Notes: a model not told the origin generated them from the letters alone. Counted from the first letter of the stretch, positions 8,059 through 17,540 are shown. The stretch is 64,000 bases of DNA from JBBTDV01 sp038042605 (GCA_964358645.1 CAYHPW010000004.1:26526-90525), one strand, 5' to 3'. Numbers and translations: made by a program.

Positions 8059-9333
8059 TCACGCGACTTCAACAGCCATGGCAATGCCCTGCCCGCCTCC
8101 AATGCATGCCGAGACAATACCTAAGCGTCCATTCCTACGCTTAAGTTCTTTAAGGCACGTAGTTGCCAGCCTGCAACCAGAAGCAGCAAGCGGATGACCG
8201 ATTGCAATCGCGCCGCCATTCACGTTTAGTTTGCTTAAATCCAGCTCGAGCTCCCTTGCTACGGCCAAGCACTGCGCGCCAAAGGCTTCGTTGATTTCAA
8301 ACAAATCAATATCCTTCAATCCAAGCCCAAGCTCTGACAACAATGACCGGATTGCTGGAGCAGGACCGATGCCCATGATGCTAGGCTCTACACCAACCGA
8401 GACACAACCTAAAATTCTACCAATCGCTTTCAGCCCGTGCGCTTTGATGTACTCACCTGAAGCCGCCAGCACCGCACATGCACCATCTACAATCCCAGAC
8501 GCGGATCCGGCAGTGGTAGGCCCTTCCTTGGTGAAAACAAACGGAAGGCTCCCTAGTTTTTCAAGCGTTGTCATGCGGGGATGCTCATCAGATTCAATCC
8601 CATCACTGCCTTTAAGACGGTACTTGCGCGGCTTGAGGCCAGAGCGTTCCAAAATACCTTCTTTTGAAACCTTTATCACCTCATTACTGAATACCCCTTT
8701 TTTCTGGGCGTTTGAGTATTTTTCCTGGCTTGAAATGGCGAACTCATCCACCTCCCGCCTGCCAAGCTTATACTCACGTGCAAGATTATCAGCGGTATGG
8801 CCCATGGGTACAGCGGCGGTATCATTCAACGCCTCCCATAGAAGGTCGACGAACCCTGGCTTACCGAGCTGAAAACCTTGTCTGCCGTCAAACGACACAA
8901 GCGGAAATTTGCTCATCGTATCAGTCCCGCAACAAAGCACCAGCCTGCTCTTACCAAGCGCGATCTGCTCCGCGGCCAGCCCGATTATTTCGATGCCGGA
9001 ACCACAGATCCTTTGAGCGAGAAGGGCCGGGCTTTCAAGCGGCGCGCCGGAATAAATGCCAATATGCCTTGGCAGAAAAAAAGCATCAGCGCTTGATTGC
9101 CCGATATTCGCGACGATCGTCTGATCCACTTCGGAACCCGGGACACCCGCCGCCTCAAGCACCGCTCTAGACGACAAAATACCGAGGTCAGTGGGCGACA
9201 GCGTCGAGAGAGTACCGCAGTACTTGCCAAACGGCGTACGCCTACCTTCCACAATATAAATCCCTTCAAAAAGAGTCCCTAATCCATTCTTTTTTGATCC
9301 AAAACCACGAGCACCAGTTTTCATAATATTCAC
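8059..9333 (-). CDS. Thiolase, 3-oxoacyl-CoA thiolase family (second copy)
   Basis: A 424-residue thiolase with an N-terminal extension of about 25 residues before the conserved YIVEGRRTPFGKY. Catalytic positions are visible: nucleophile cysteine in QRICGSGIEI, base in EINEAFGAQ, histidine in GHPLAASG, and second cysteine in VSACIGGGQG. With the other thiolase (6068-7249) it gives two C-C cleaving enzymes, matching 3-oxopimeloyl-CoA and acetoacetyl-CoA cleavage in benzoyl-CoA degradation. Its start overlaps the crotonase stop by four bases (ATGA), so the reading start at 9333 is probably real; starts at the in-frame ATGs shortly downstream are possible. Confidence 0.9.
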   Translation of the reverse strand: MNIMKTGARGFGSKKNGLGTLFEGIYIVEGRRTPFGKYCGTLSTLSPTDLGILSSRAVLEAAGVPGSEVDQTIVANIGQSSADAFFLPRHIGIYSGAPLESPALLAQRICGSGIEIIGLAAEQIALGKSRLVLCCGTDTMSKFPLVSFDGRQGFQLGKPGFVDLLWEALNDTAAVPMGHTADNLAREYKLGRREVDEFAISSQEKYSNAQKKGVFSNEVIKVSKEGILERSGLKPRKYRLKGSDGIESDEHPRMTTLEKLGSLPFVFTKEGPTTAGSASGIVDGACAVLAASGEYIKAHGLKAIGRILGCVSVGVEPSIMGIGPAPAIRSLLSELGLGLKDIDLFEINEAFGAQCLAVARELELDLSKLNVNGGAIAIGHPLAASGCRLATTCLKELKRRNGRLGIVSACIGGGQGIAMAVEVA

Positions 9334-10277
9334 CTCCCGGAAAATACGAATTTTTCTTTTTTAAGGATGCCACTAAGACCGACCATGGCATCATCCGTGT
9401 TAAAAACCCATTTCAACGACCCGAGCTCCAGCTTCAACCCCTCATCGAGCGTGGCTTCTAGTCCGCGGTCAACAAGCTCCATTGCTTTCTTGAGCGCAAG
9501 CGGGGCCTTCCTTCTTAAAGCCTTCTCATAAATATGAAATATATCATTAGATAAAACCGTGTCATTAAGTTCACCGGTAAAACTATAAAAAGCATTTTCA
9601 GGAAATAAGTCATTATAACTCCCAGGGGACTTCCCTGCCTGTGGATTAATGTCCTCTGGCAATTCACACAACTCTTCAACACTCTCGAATGGTCCAGCCA
9701 ACATATCAACTAGACCATACTTAAGCGCCATCTGCGCATCCACGAACTGTCCGGTGGCTATCATAAACTTTGCCAGGCCTTTGCCGATCAGCCTCGGCGC
9801 TCTCTGCGTGCCTCCGAGGCCTGGATAGATGCCTATCCCGGTTTCTGGGAAGGCCAGCAAGGCTTTCGGGCTTGCAACCCTCCTGTGACATGCGAGTGCG
9901 AGTTCAAGTCCTCCACCCAGTGTCAGCCCGTTCAAGTAAGCGATAGCAGGTTTTTTGCAAGCGCTTACTTTGTTAAGGACATCATGTCCATAAGTAGTGA
10001 AGCGGTAAATCCTATCAATATCTCCTCTATCCATCGCATCGACAAAGAACTTGATATCGGCGCCAGCGACAAACGCCTTCCCACGGCCAAGTATGAATAT
10101 GCGTTTAACGCTGGGATCACGTTCAAGCTTCTCGAAGTTCATGGCAAATTGCTCGACAACATCCTCACTGAGAGGATTCATCTTCTCAGGGATGTTGAAA
10201 ATAACAAACCCGTTATGGTGATAGATATCGGAGACTACACAATCGATCTTAATCTTTTCGCTACACTCATTCATCAT
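9330..10277 (-). CDS. Enoyl-CoA hydratase/isomerase (crotonase family)
   Basis: A 315-residue crotonase-fold protein, about 50 residues longer than typical short hydratases because of a C-terminal extension. The oxyanion-hole segment AGADIKFF and GGGLELALAC are present. Both glutamates needed for hydratase activity are retained, in LELALAC and in FPETGIGIYPG. It most likely hydrates crotonyl-CoA after glutaryl-CoA decarboxylation, or the enoyl intermediate of pimeloyl-type beta-oxidation. The gene begins with ATGATG. Upstream lies a 14-base tandem duplication that doubles the AGGAATATTT leader (10281-10308). Confidence 0.88.
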   Translation of the reverse strand: MMNECSEKIKIDCVVSDIYHHNGFVIFNIPEKMNPLSEDVVEQFAMNFEKLERDPSVKRIFILGRGKAFVAGADIKFFVDAMDRGDIDRIYRFTTYGHDVLNKVSACKKPAIAYLNGLTLGGGLELALACHRRVASPKALLAFPETGIGIYPGLGGTQRAPRLIGKGLAKFMIATGQFVDAQMALKYGLVDMLAGPFESVEELCELPEDINPQAGKSPGSYNDLFPENAFYSFTGELNDTVLSNDIFHIYEKALRRKAPLALKKAMELVDRGLEATLDEGLKLELGSLKWVFNTDDAMVGLSGILKKEKFVFSGR

Positions 10278-10280
10278 TTT

Positions 10281-10308
10281 AAATATTCCTAGTTAAATAT
10301 TCCTGGTT
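10281..10308. repeat. 14-bp tandem duplication in crotonase leader
   Basis: The unit aaatattcct(a/g)gtt occurs twice back to back between the ketopantoate-reductase-like and crotonase genes. On the minus strand each copy contains AGGAATATTT, so the duplication gives two Shine-Dalgarno-like elements, the proximal one about 9 bases before the ATG. Confidence 0.75.
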
Positions 10309-11248
10309 AAATGGTCCTTGTAAAATCATCTTCAATGCTCTTTAAAAAACCATAAACTGTTTCGGTAACAGGAACACGCATGCCGCTGTTTTCCGCATAC
10401 TGCACGAGCTTTCCACAATGATAGTCATTCTCGGTCCTGCGCCTGTTTTCAATATCGACAAGCATTGATGGTTTGTGATCGCCGCCACTGGATAAATAGC
10501 TCATAGCTTCGTTAAAAAAACCTGCACCAATTGCGATTTTTCTGACTTTAGCGATGCTTATCCCTTCCCGGACGATCTCCTCCACTATTCTTTTCAGAAA
10601 CGGCCTATCGAGCACCGCCTTCATCGTCATTCCGGTAAGCGCGCAAACACTTGACAATGAGGAATTTAAAATCGCCTTTCTGAAGATATCAGGCTGGTAA
10701 TCTTCCTTGAGATCCGTCTTGAATCCTGCTGACGTCAGGTCCATGGCAACTTGCCTGGTCAAGGCCATATTTACGTCAATTCTCAATGAAAGGATTTGCG
10801 GGAAGATAAACGTGACATTGACCTCATTTTCACCAATAAGCGAACAACCAAGGTTCATCACCATTCTAAGAGCGTTCTGCGATCCAAAGACATTGATGAT
10901 CTGTTCTTCAACCCCCAACCCGTTCTGGCATGAAACAAAAACAGTTTTTTTGTCAAACTTAGCGCTTTGCTTGATGGTTTGAAGTATCGCCGGTGAATCA
11001 CAACTCTTTGTCGCGATAAAAATCACATCAGGCTTGGTCTCCAAAAAGCTTTCCATCTGCATATGCAGATTTCCAAACTTGGCATGCGCGGAGAGCTTTC
11101 CTTTCACAACAAGCGGACCACTGGCGAGTGCAGTATATTTGGCTTCATATCCGCATAGTATAGCTAAGTCATGACCGGCCTGTGCCAGATGAACTGCGAT
11201 GGTGGAGCCCACAGGGCCCATGCCGATTATTGCGTACATGAGTCTCAT
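10307..11248 (-). CDS. Ketopantoate-reductase (ApbA/PanE)-family oxidoreductase
   Basis: A 313-residue NAD(P)-dependent reductase of the PanE fold. The N-terminal nucleotide loop is MYAIIGMGPVGSTIA. The central SCQNGLGVEE motif, the catalytic lysine region FRKAILNSS and the C-terminal KPSMLVDIENRRRTE signature are conserved. A housekeeping role in pantothenate synthesis is possible. But the gene sits inside the aromatic operon with ATGA overlap to the CoA ligase, and PanE resembles 3-hydroxyacyl-CoA dehydrogenases in fold, so a role as an alternative 2- or 3-hydroxyacid dehydrogenase is worth considering. The family is certain, the substrate is not. Confidence 0.82.
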   Translation of the reverse strand: MRLMYAIIGMGPVGSTIAVHLAQAGHDLAILCGYEAKYTALASGPLVVKGKLSAHAKFGNLHMQMESFLETKPDVIFIATKSCDSPAILQTIKQSAKFDKKTVFVSCQNGLGVEEQIINVFGSQNALRMVMNLGCSLIGENEVNVTFIFPQILSLRIDVNMALTRQVAMDLTSAGFKTDLKEDYQPDIFRKAILNSSLSSVCALTGMTMKAVLDRPFLKRIVEEIVREGISIAKVRKIAIGAGFFNEAMSYLSSGGDHKPSMLVDIENRRRTENDYHCGKLVQYAENSGMRVPVTETVYGFLKSIEDDFTRTI

Positions 11249-12927
11249 TTGCGCCTCACACTCTCAGCGGCCAACTCGACCACATATATATTGCCAGGGA
11301 GCTCATTAATCCTGTCAACTTCCAGTGAATGCATGAAAGTCCTGAAGTTCTCCTCAATCCTTTTCGGAATAAGTTTGAAGGACGGGGTCAGTTCATTTCT
11401 CTCGATGGTAAGCTCGGTATCGACGATCATCACCTTCTGGACGCGGTCTATTTTTCCACACGCTGTGTGATTCACATCCACGATACACTTGCCAAGACAG
11501 CGCGCAAACTCATTAAGACACGCCGGGAAACTGCAACCAGAACCACCACACTCACCGCTTCGCGCGGCCTCGATGAGCTCCGTGTTCGGAAAAATTATCG
11601 CAAGCGGATTACTCTGGCCCTGGCCAAACACGTAAGCATGCTTGATGAACCTGCACTTTGCCTTAAGGTTTTCCTCTATCACGGACGGAAAAATTTTCTC
11701 GCCATTGCTGAGTTTGAACATCCTGTCTTTTCGTGAAATTATTCTTAACCCGTCCTCGGTTATTTCGCCGATATCACCGGTTTTAAACCAGCCTTCATTG
11801 TCTAAAACCCTGGCGGTGGCTTCCGGCTGCTTGAAGTAGCCCTTCATCACATTAGGCCCACGGACCAAAATCTCATTCTCCTCGCCGATCTTGACTTCCA
11901 CGCCAGGCATTGGGAACCCAACCACGCCAAGCTTCCTGTCCACATCCATGCTGGTCAGGGTACAGCACGGGGATGTCTCCGTAAGCCCCCAACCCTCTAT
12001 GACAGGGACTTTCTTAGCTTTAAATATTTCCGATGTACTTAAAGGAAGTGGCGCAGCAGCCGTAAAAATGAATTTAAGCCCGTCATGAAAAAAACCACGC
12101 TCAACAGCCTTTGACGACGCCATTCTGGCGGTGATCTCCTGGTAAATTTTAGGCACGCTGAAAAATATATTTGGCTTAATCTCAAGGTAGTTTTCAAGCA
12201 GCTTGTCCACGTTCTTACCGCCTGAATCATCCACCGCAAGGCAGCCGCCGGAACTAAGCGCGAAGAACCGCTCAAACAGCCCGCCAAAGCTGTGGTGCCA
12301 AGGCAGGTAGCATAAAAATCTCATCCCCGGCTCAGGGGCCCAGAGTATCTTAAGCGCCTTTTGCTGTGACATGAGATTTGCGTGTGTGAGCTGTACCCCC
12401 TTTGGTGAACCACTTGTCCCGGAAGTGAACATGATCACGGCTAGACTATCGTCATCAACGCCGGTCATTACATGTTCAATGTCACCGCCTGGAGTATATT
12501 TCGTCATGTCATCAAAAAACCGTAAGTCAAAAACCAGCGGCACATCCGCGGCATCATAACGGTAGCCATCCACTACAACAGCACTTACATCAGAGAATTT
12601 TATCAGCTCGCAAATAAGACCTTTCGAGTAGCCCGCGAAAACAGGCACACTAGTCATCCCTGAGCTCATAACCGCAAGTTCCGCCACAAGCCTTCTATAT
12701 GAATTGCCAGCCAGAAATGCCACACGATCACCGGGCTTAAGCCCTTTTCCTGTCAAGAATCGGATCACCCCGGTCACATCACTGATCAGCTCATTCCACA
12801 TCCAATATTTATATTTACCACTTACTTTTTCGGCAAATGCTGGCATGTGACCGTGACATTCGCTGTTACCCAGCAACATTGTTCCGATATTTTTCTTAAT
12901 CACGCCAAGAGACAGGTCGCACCTCAT
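11245..12927 (-). CDS. AMP-forming acyl-CoA synthetase (long-chain-type CoA ligase)
   Basis: A 560-residue adenylate-forming ligase. The P-loop-like AMP motif MFTSGTSGSPKG (about residues 166-177), the GWGLTETSP motif, the hinge GWFKTGDIGE and the A10 lysine region NELTPSFKLIPK are visible. It resembles long-chain fatty-acid CoA ligases (FadD15/FACS type) more than BadA/BclA benzoate-CoA ligases. It is encoded between bcrD and the lower-pathway genes with ATGA overlaps on both sides, so it may activate an aromatic or alicyclic acid entering this pathway. A striking region near residues 455-490 has six cysteines in about 35 residues (GECGGSGC, FPAC, ARC, GKC, HTACG), which I do not know from this family. 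Confidence 0.85.
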   Translation of the reverse strand: MRCDLSLGVIKKNIGTMLLGNSECHGHMPAFAEKVSGKYKYWMWNELISDVTGVIRFLTGKGLKPGDRVAFLAGNSYRRLVAELAVMSSGMTSVPVFAGYSKGLICELIKFSDVSAVVVDGYRYDAADVPLVFDLRFFDDMTKYTPGGDIEHVMTGVDDDSLAVIMFTSGTSGSPKGVQLTHANLMSQQKALKILWAPEPGMRFLCYLPWHHSFGGLFERFFALSSGGCLAVDDSGGKNVDKLLENYLEIKPNIFFSVPKIYQEITARMASSKAVERGFFHDGLKFIFTAAAPLPLSTSEIFKAKKVPVIEGWGLTETSPCCTLTSMDVDRKLGVVGFPMPGVEVKIGEENEILVRGPNVMKGYFKQPEATARVLDNEGWFKTGDIGEITEDGLRIISRKDRMFKLSNGEKIFPSVIEENLKAKCRFIKHAYVFGQGQSNPLAIIFPNTELIEAARSGECGGSGCSFPACLNEFARCLGKCIVDVNHTACGKIDRVQKVMIVDTELTIERNELTPSFKLIPKRIEENFRTFMHSLEVDRINELPGNIYVVELAAESVRRK

Positions 12928-13781
12928 GCCGATTCTCCTGCTGACATGGCTTCACGCCCGCCTCGTATTTTTACGTGCCTGAATCCCGCCCAAAGCGCCG
13001 CTCCTATTGCTCCTGCAAAGACAGACTTATCATGACTGAAAATTTCAAGCCTTTGCTTGTCATTATTAGCCAGCTCCTGCATTGCCTTAATCATGCCGAT
13101 ATCCTGTGCCAAACCACCGGTGATCAGCGCGCGCCCTTCGGCCTTAAGTACCCTAAGAAGGTTGATGAGTCTGCGTGCCATCGACAGATGAATGCCCTTT
13201 AAGATGTTTGCCGTTGTTATGCCCCTGCTCACCATATTGATTACATCGGTTTCAGCCAGCACCGCGCATATCCCGGACACCATTTCAGGCTTGTCAGCCT
13301 TGCTCGATAGCTCACCTATGTCTTCCGTCGCCACGCCAAGATACCGCGCGATGTTTTCGAGGAACTGCCCGGAGCCGGACGCACATTGCGACGTCATCCT
13401 GTATGAGAGCACCTTGGAGCGATCATCAACGACCATCACCTTTGCGTGTAGGGCACCGATGTCAACCACGGCGCGGGCACTGCTATCTAGGAATAAAGCC
13501 CCCCTCGCATGGCAAGTCATCGAATAAAAATGCCCTTTACGGAAATCAACCATCTCACCTTCGCCGGTGCTCGCAACATATGCCACGCCATCTCGACGCA
13601 TACCTTGCTGCTCCAAAACCCTGTCGAATAATTCATTAATAACATCCTTGGTGTTGCGCTTTCTGATCTTTTCGATCTCGCAGCCAAGAAGAGTTTCTGA
13701 CTTTCCTAAATCATCAAAACTCATTGCGGCTGCTTTTATTGCGCTGGAACCGACATCCATACCGATAGTGTAAAACATCAC
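12924..13781 (-). CDS. bcrD: Benzoyl-CoA reductase subunit D (ATPase)
   Basis: A 285-residue ATPase subunit of class I benzoyl-CoA reductase. ASKHA phosphate motifs are GMDVGSSAIK and VDIGALHAK. The two [4Fe-4S] cluster cysteines lie in SQCASGSGQFLENI and SGICAVLAE. Together with BcrA it hydrolyses ATP to push electrons onto the BcrBC ring-reducing module. Gene order C-B-A-D matches Thauera aromatica, and BcrD overlaps BcrA by four bases. In place of the usual GGQ in the second phosphate motif it has GAL, typical of the D rather than A type. Homologues: BadG, BzdQ. Confidence 0.9.
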   Translation of the reverse strand: MMFYTIGMDVGSSAIKAAAMSFDDLGKSETLLGCEIEKIRKRNTKDVINELFDRVLEQQGMRRDGVAYVASTGEGEMVDFRKGHFYSMTCHARGALFLDSSARAVVDIGALHAKVMVVDDRSKVLSYRMTSQCASGSGQFLENIARYLGVATEDIGELSSKADKPEMVSGICAVLAETDVINMVSRGITTANILKGIHLSMARRLINLLRVLKAEGRALITGGLAQDIGMIKAMQELANNDKQRLEIFSHDKSVFAGAIGAALWAGFRHVKIRGGREAMSAGESA

Positions 13782-15097
13782 GAAGCCCTCATCGCAAACA
13801 ACGAAGCACCAAGGGCGCCTGTGTATATGCTGTCGGAACTGATATTCATTTTCATTTCACCGTAATTCTCGACAAGGAGCTCCTTGAGCGCCGCCGTGGC
13901 AGCCTGATTCCTCGCCACACCGCCAGTGAAGGTGAATTCAGAAAACGCGCCGCCGCTTCTCGCGATCAGCGACATCGCTCTTAAAATAATCGCCCTGTGC
14001 AGGCCTGCTATTATATCCTCACGCTTTTCACCAAGCGAAAGCCTTTCACGCAGTTCTGCGCCTGCAAATACAGTGCATGTTGAATTAATCCTTGCTGGTT
14101 TTTTAGACTGCATGGCAAGCGGGCCCAGCTGATGGACTCCCATATTCATTTCGTCGGCAATGTAACCTAAATATCTCCCGCAGCCAGCCGCGCATCTGTC
14201 GTTCATCTGGAAGCCGGTGACAATCCCGTTCGCGTCGACCTGGATCGCCTTCGTGTCTTGCCCGCCTATATCAAGCACGGTCCTGGTCAAAGGGAACATA
14301 TAATGCGCGCCAAGCCCGTGGCACAATATCTCAGAGCGGATCTGCTCTTTTGGAAACGGAAGAGTCAGCCTCCCATAACCTGTCCCGACCATGCTGACCA
14401 CGTTAAAGCGGATGCCTGATATATCTTTTACGGCGCTTGCGATACCACCCCTCATCCCGGAAAACTCCGGCACCTTAAGTGTCTCCTCACACGCAAATCC
14501 CAGGTAATCAGCAAAGTATGCGGCAAAGCTCCTGCTCTCGACGCGAAGAATAGCTTTGTCAAAAACACCAACAGCCCTGTCAAAAGACAGCCGCCTTTCC
14601 TTAGTGACTGCCTCAGCCTCCTTAAGAAACAAACTAGTCGCTATATCGCGGAAAAAATCACTCTGCGCCTTGCCGCCTGGCTGGAAGCTCATTTCAGAAA
14701 CACTTGCGAGCCTTTCAAAAATCAATGACATCAGACCTTTGTAGAGTGCCTTTTCTTCTTCACCCCTGTTCCACTCAACGATAACCTTCGCACATTCATC
14801 CTTGAGGGCTGAGAGCTGCTTTAAGTGTTCACCAAGGGCGTATTTACATGAGATATAAGACAACAATTTGCCAGCAGATCTTGATATTTTTGCATCTTTC
14901 TTCAACCTGTCATCAAGCAACAAAAAGCGCGTGCTTGTTTCAGCTTCCTCGCGCGCAACCTGGCAAGCCACTTCGTAATTGCTGCGTGAATTGGTTATAC
15001 CGCGCCCAAGAACTCTTTCACCGCGACCCATGACCACGGCCTTCGTCGTGGTTGAACCCAAGTCTATCCCGATAAAACAATCCGTCTGGCAATTCAT
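13778..15097 (-). CDS. bcrA: Benzoyl-CoA reductase subunit A (ATPase)
   Basis: A 439-residue ATPase subunit with the phosphate loops GIDLGSTTTKAV and LDIGGQDTKAI and cluster cysteines in DRCAAGCGRYLGYI and NSTCTVFAGAEL. The region between residues 60 and 230 is an insertion relative to short activases, as expected for BcrA/BadF. It is the partner of BcrD: the AD module binds one [4Fe-4S] cluster at the interface and couples two ATP per electron pair to ring reduction. Translational coupling by ATGA to both bcrB and bcrD is visible. Homologues: BadF, BzdP. Confidence 0.92.
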   Translation of the reverse strand: MNCQTDCFIGIDLGSTTTKAVVMGRGERVLGRGITNSRSNYEVACQVAREEAETSTRFLLLDDRLKKDAKISRSAGKLLSYISCKYALGEHLKQLSALKDECAKVIVEWNRGEEEKALYKGLMSLIFERLASVSEMSFQPGGKAQSDFFRDIATSLFLKEAEAVTKERRLSFDRAVGVFDKAILRVESRSFAAYFADYLGFACEETLKVPEFSGMRGGIASAVKDISGIRFNVVSMVGTGYGRLTLPFPKEQIRSEILCHGLGAHYMFPLTRTVLDIGGQDTKAIQVDANGIVTGFQMNDRCAAGCGRYLGYIADEMNMGVHQLGPLAMQSKKPARINSTCTVFAGAELRERLSLGEKREDIIAGLHRAIILRAMSLIARSGGAFSEFTFTGGVARNQAATAALKELLVENYGEMKMNISSDSIYTGALGASLFAMRAS

Positions 15098-16398
15098 TTG
15101 GCCATCTCCTTCTGGGCACTGACGGACCGCTTTGCCTCTATCATCTGGAAATACGACTCAAGCCTGTTCTTGATATTTGCCGCGCTGAAATAGCGCGGAT
15201 CAACAAGGTCCGACTCGATGAAGCCGCCCGCCTTGCCGGTGCGCTGCTCAAGCTCCCTCAATATAAGCAGTTGTCCAACCGAGAATGAATTGCAGCTTTT
15301 TATCGAATTAATTAGGAATCCGTCAGCATCAAAATCTTTGATGTATTTTTCTATGATCTCTATCCTGCTAGGCAGATTTCTGTTCGTATAACAACCAAGG
15401 CAGTAATCAGCCATCGTTTCAAACGGCCTGGACGGATCATGGCGAAAACCACGCTCATAAAGGCCGCCCACCTTGGTATAAGTCGACGACACAACGACAG
15501 CTTTCTCATCGGAGAACATCTTCCAAAATTCCCTGAAGCTTGTCCAATTAGGTGGGCCCTCCACGACCAAGCGGAATTTCTGCTCCTTAAGCTCACCATC
15601 CGGGACGGTGGGACCCATCTTGTGCTTGATCCTGAACTCGACTTCACTTCTAAGTTCCCTGTAATATTGCTCACACTCCGGCAGACCGCGGAACGCGCTG
15701 AAAATAGGCCCGACGTAATACACTCCGCCGAAATATGCATCAATCGGCGAAGGCTTGTGCTTGGCTGAATCCCATACCCAAACAAGATCATCCTCCGCAC
15801 GTGCAGCGGACTCCAGCAAAGACTTTAGTTTTTCTTCATTGAGCTTTTTGCCGGAAATCTTCTCCATCATCGGGACAGCTGTTTCTCTTAGCTGCCTTAC
15901 CACATACTGTCTCATTGAATCGGTGACTTCACCGTCACCCTGATACGGGATTTGAAGCATCACAACAGGGCATTTGTATTCCTTCTCTAGCAGCTCGAAC
16001 CACTTCATGAAAGTAAAGCAACCTGTGTAGCTGAGCAGGAGCAGATCCGGGGGAGGCAGCTTCTCTCCAGTCGGCCCGATATTGCCTTTTCTTAGCATTC
16101 CAATGTCACATTTGACGTATGTGCATACGTCTTCCGAGTGACCAAATTTTTCCGCTTCAAGTATATAATTCCCACTAAGCTTTCGCATGCTGGATTGAAG
16201 GGCATTTATTTCAGGATGCACCGGCAGCATGTCGAAAGCCCAGATAAGCTCATTAAGGTTGCCTGGGACAAATGTATAAACAACTTTCTTCCCGTCTTCC
16301 TTCGCCCGCGCGAGCCTCCGGTAATGATCACTCAGCATCTGCTTCTGCAAAAGCATGCTGTTTTCTTTTTGCACTTCCTGTTTCATTTCGTCCCCCAC
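15094..16398 (-). CDS. bcrB: Benzoyl-CoA reductase subunit B
   Basis: A 434-residue member of the 2-hydroxyacyl-CoA dehydratase superfamily, close in length to Thauera BcrB. Cluster cysteines are seen in EDVCTYVKCD, YTGCFTFMKW and SIKSCNSFS. With BcrC it forms the module that binds benzoyl-CoA and reduces it to cyclohexa-1,5-diene-1-carbonyl-CoA. Its start overlaps the end of bcrC by 16 bases, and the stop overlaps bcrA by four. An alternative ATG four codons downstream gives the same protein less MGDE. Confidence 0.92.
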   Translation of the reverse strand: MGDEMKQEVQKENSMLLQKQMLSDHYRRLARAKEDGKKVVYTFVPGNLNELIWAFDMLPVHPEINALQSSMRKLSGNYILEAEKFGHSEDVCTYVKCDIGMLRKGNIGPTGEKLPPPDLLLLSYTGCFTFMKWFELLEKEYKCPVVMLQIPYQGDGEVTDSMRQYVVRQLRETAVPMMEKISGKKLNEEKLKSLLESAARAEDDLVWVWDSAKHKPSPIDAYFGGVYYVGPIFSAFRGLPECEQYYRELRSEVEFRIKHKMGPTVPDGELKEQKFRLVVEGPPNWTSFREFWKMFSDEKAVVVSSTYTKVGGLYERGFRHDPSRPFETMADYCLGCYTNRNLPSRIEIIEKYIKDFDADGFLINSIKSCNSFSVGQLLILRELEQRTGKAGGFIESDLVDPRYFSAANIKNRLESYFQMIEAKRSVSAQKEMAK

Positions 16399-17540
16399 AG
16401 CTTGATGGAATCAGCAAACGTACCGGTCTCCTCCTTGATGACTTGTATCTGCCCGGTGTTTTCCGCGTATTTAAAACCTGTATATGGGATGTTGTGCTCC
16501 GAAAGCACCGCCTGCAACATCGGGCGCTCAAGCAATGCAGGATCACAAAAACTTGGAGCAGCAAAAACAACGCCCTCTGCTTGCCTCTCGCGCACCATTC
16601 TAAGCAGATACTGGCCCTTATCCTTGCCTTCCTCATATCTAGAAGCGGTTGAAACAGCACTCCTGATATAACTTTCCGCAAGCGCGTAGAATGGGTCACC
16701 ATCCTCAGAAATATCTTTAATGAAATACCTGGAGCATAAAACCCAGTCATCATCCACGATATAGCAACCGCTGCTTTCAAGTGCTTTTATCAAATTTAAA
16801 GGCGGCTGCTCGCAAAATGCGCCAGAAACAATGACCCTGACATGATCCCGCTCTGGTCGCTTAACTTCCTTAATGGCGCCGATATATTCATGTACAAGTT
16901 TGGTATGCTCGGATACTTCAAGAATATTCGACGCCCTCATTATGACATATGTTTCATAAGTCGTTACTTGATGAGGCAATCTCGACCTTAGCCTGTATAG
17001 CTCATCTATGGCTGCACGGTTTTCGTTATAAAGTTTTATGGAGTTTCTAAGCGCTTCATCAGTAACCGTGACGCCTGAAATGCCAGACAGGTCATCGCAA
17101 AGCCTCCTCAGCTCGGATTCATAAAATGATTTACCGGCATCATTATAGTCCTGTGGAAAATCAATGTACTTTACGTATTTCCCTGGGAACATTACTTTCC
17201 ACATCCCACTCAGGTTTCTTATCACATCACAAATAGCCGGGAACAGCATACCATCAAGCGAATCGAGCTTACCGCAAACGCCAAGCTCGATCGTGGAGCG
17301 CGGAATCCGGCAAATATACGACTGAAAATACGCATCCCCCCTGATAATCTCGATCTCATCTCCGCCGCCCATGATGCCAACCGGCAGCATGCCAGCAGCA
17401 TGGATAATTTCTCTTGGAACATAGACCGGCATATAACCAATAGCTTTTGCCGAATGTGCCTTCTTCCATTCAACTACATACTTGAAATCAAGATCGCGAC
17501 AGAGTTCTTCACATCGCTCTATGATCGAACGCACGCTCAT
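16383..17540 (-). CDS. bcrC: Benzoyl-CoA reductase subunit C
   Basis: A 385-residue dehydratase-superfamily protein. Cluster cysteines lie in QSYICRIPRS, FPAICDVIRN and APSFCDPALLE. It is the partner of BcrB in the substrate-binding module of class I benzoyl-CoA reductase. It is the first gene of the C-B-A-D set. Its ATG lies 32 bases inside the 3' end of the TetR gene, an unusually long same-strand overlap that suggests translational coupling of enzyme and regulator. Homologues: BadD, BzdN. Confidence 0.92.
   Translation of the reverse strand: MSVRSIIERCEELCRDLDFKYVVEWKKAHSAKAIGYMPVYVPREIIHAAGMLPVGIMGGGDEIEIIRGDAYFQSYICRIPRSTIELGVCGKLDSLDGMLFPAICDVIRNLSGMWKVMFPGKYVKYIDFPQDYNDAGKSFYESELRRLCDDLSGISGVTVTDEALRNSIKLYNENRAAIDELYRLRSRLPHQVTTYETYVIMRASNILEVSEHTKLVHEYIGAIKEVKRPERDHVRVIVSGAFCEQPPLNLIKALESSGCYIVDDDWVLCSRYFIKDISEDGDPFYALAESYIRSAVSTASRYEEGKDKGQYLLRMVRERQAEGVVFAAPSFCDPALLERPMLQAVLSEHNIPYTGFKYAENTGQIQVIKEETGTFADSIKLWGTK

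Noticed and set aside
8231..8872. Plus-strand 213-codon open frame
   Set aside because: Antisense to a thiolase with all catalytic motifs; serine-rich composition typical of shadow frames.
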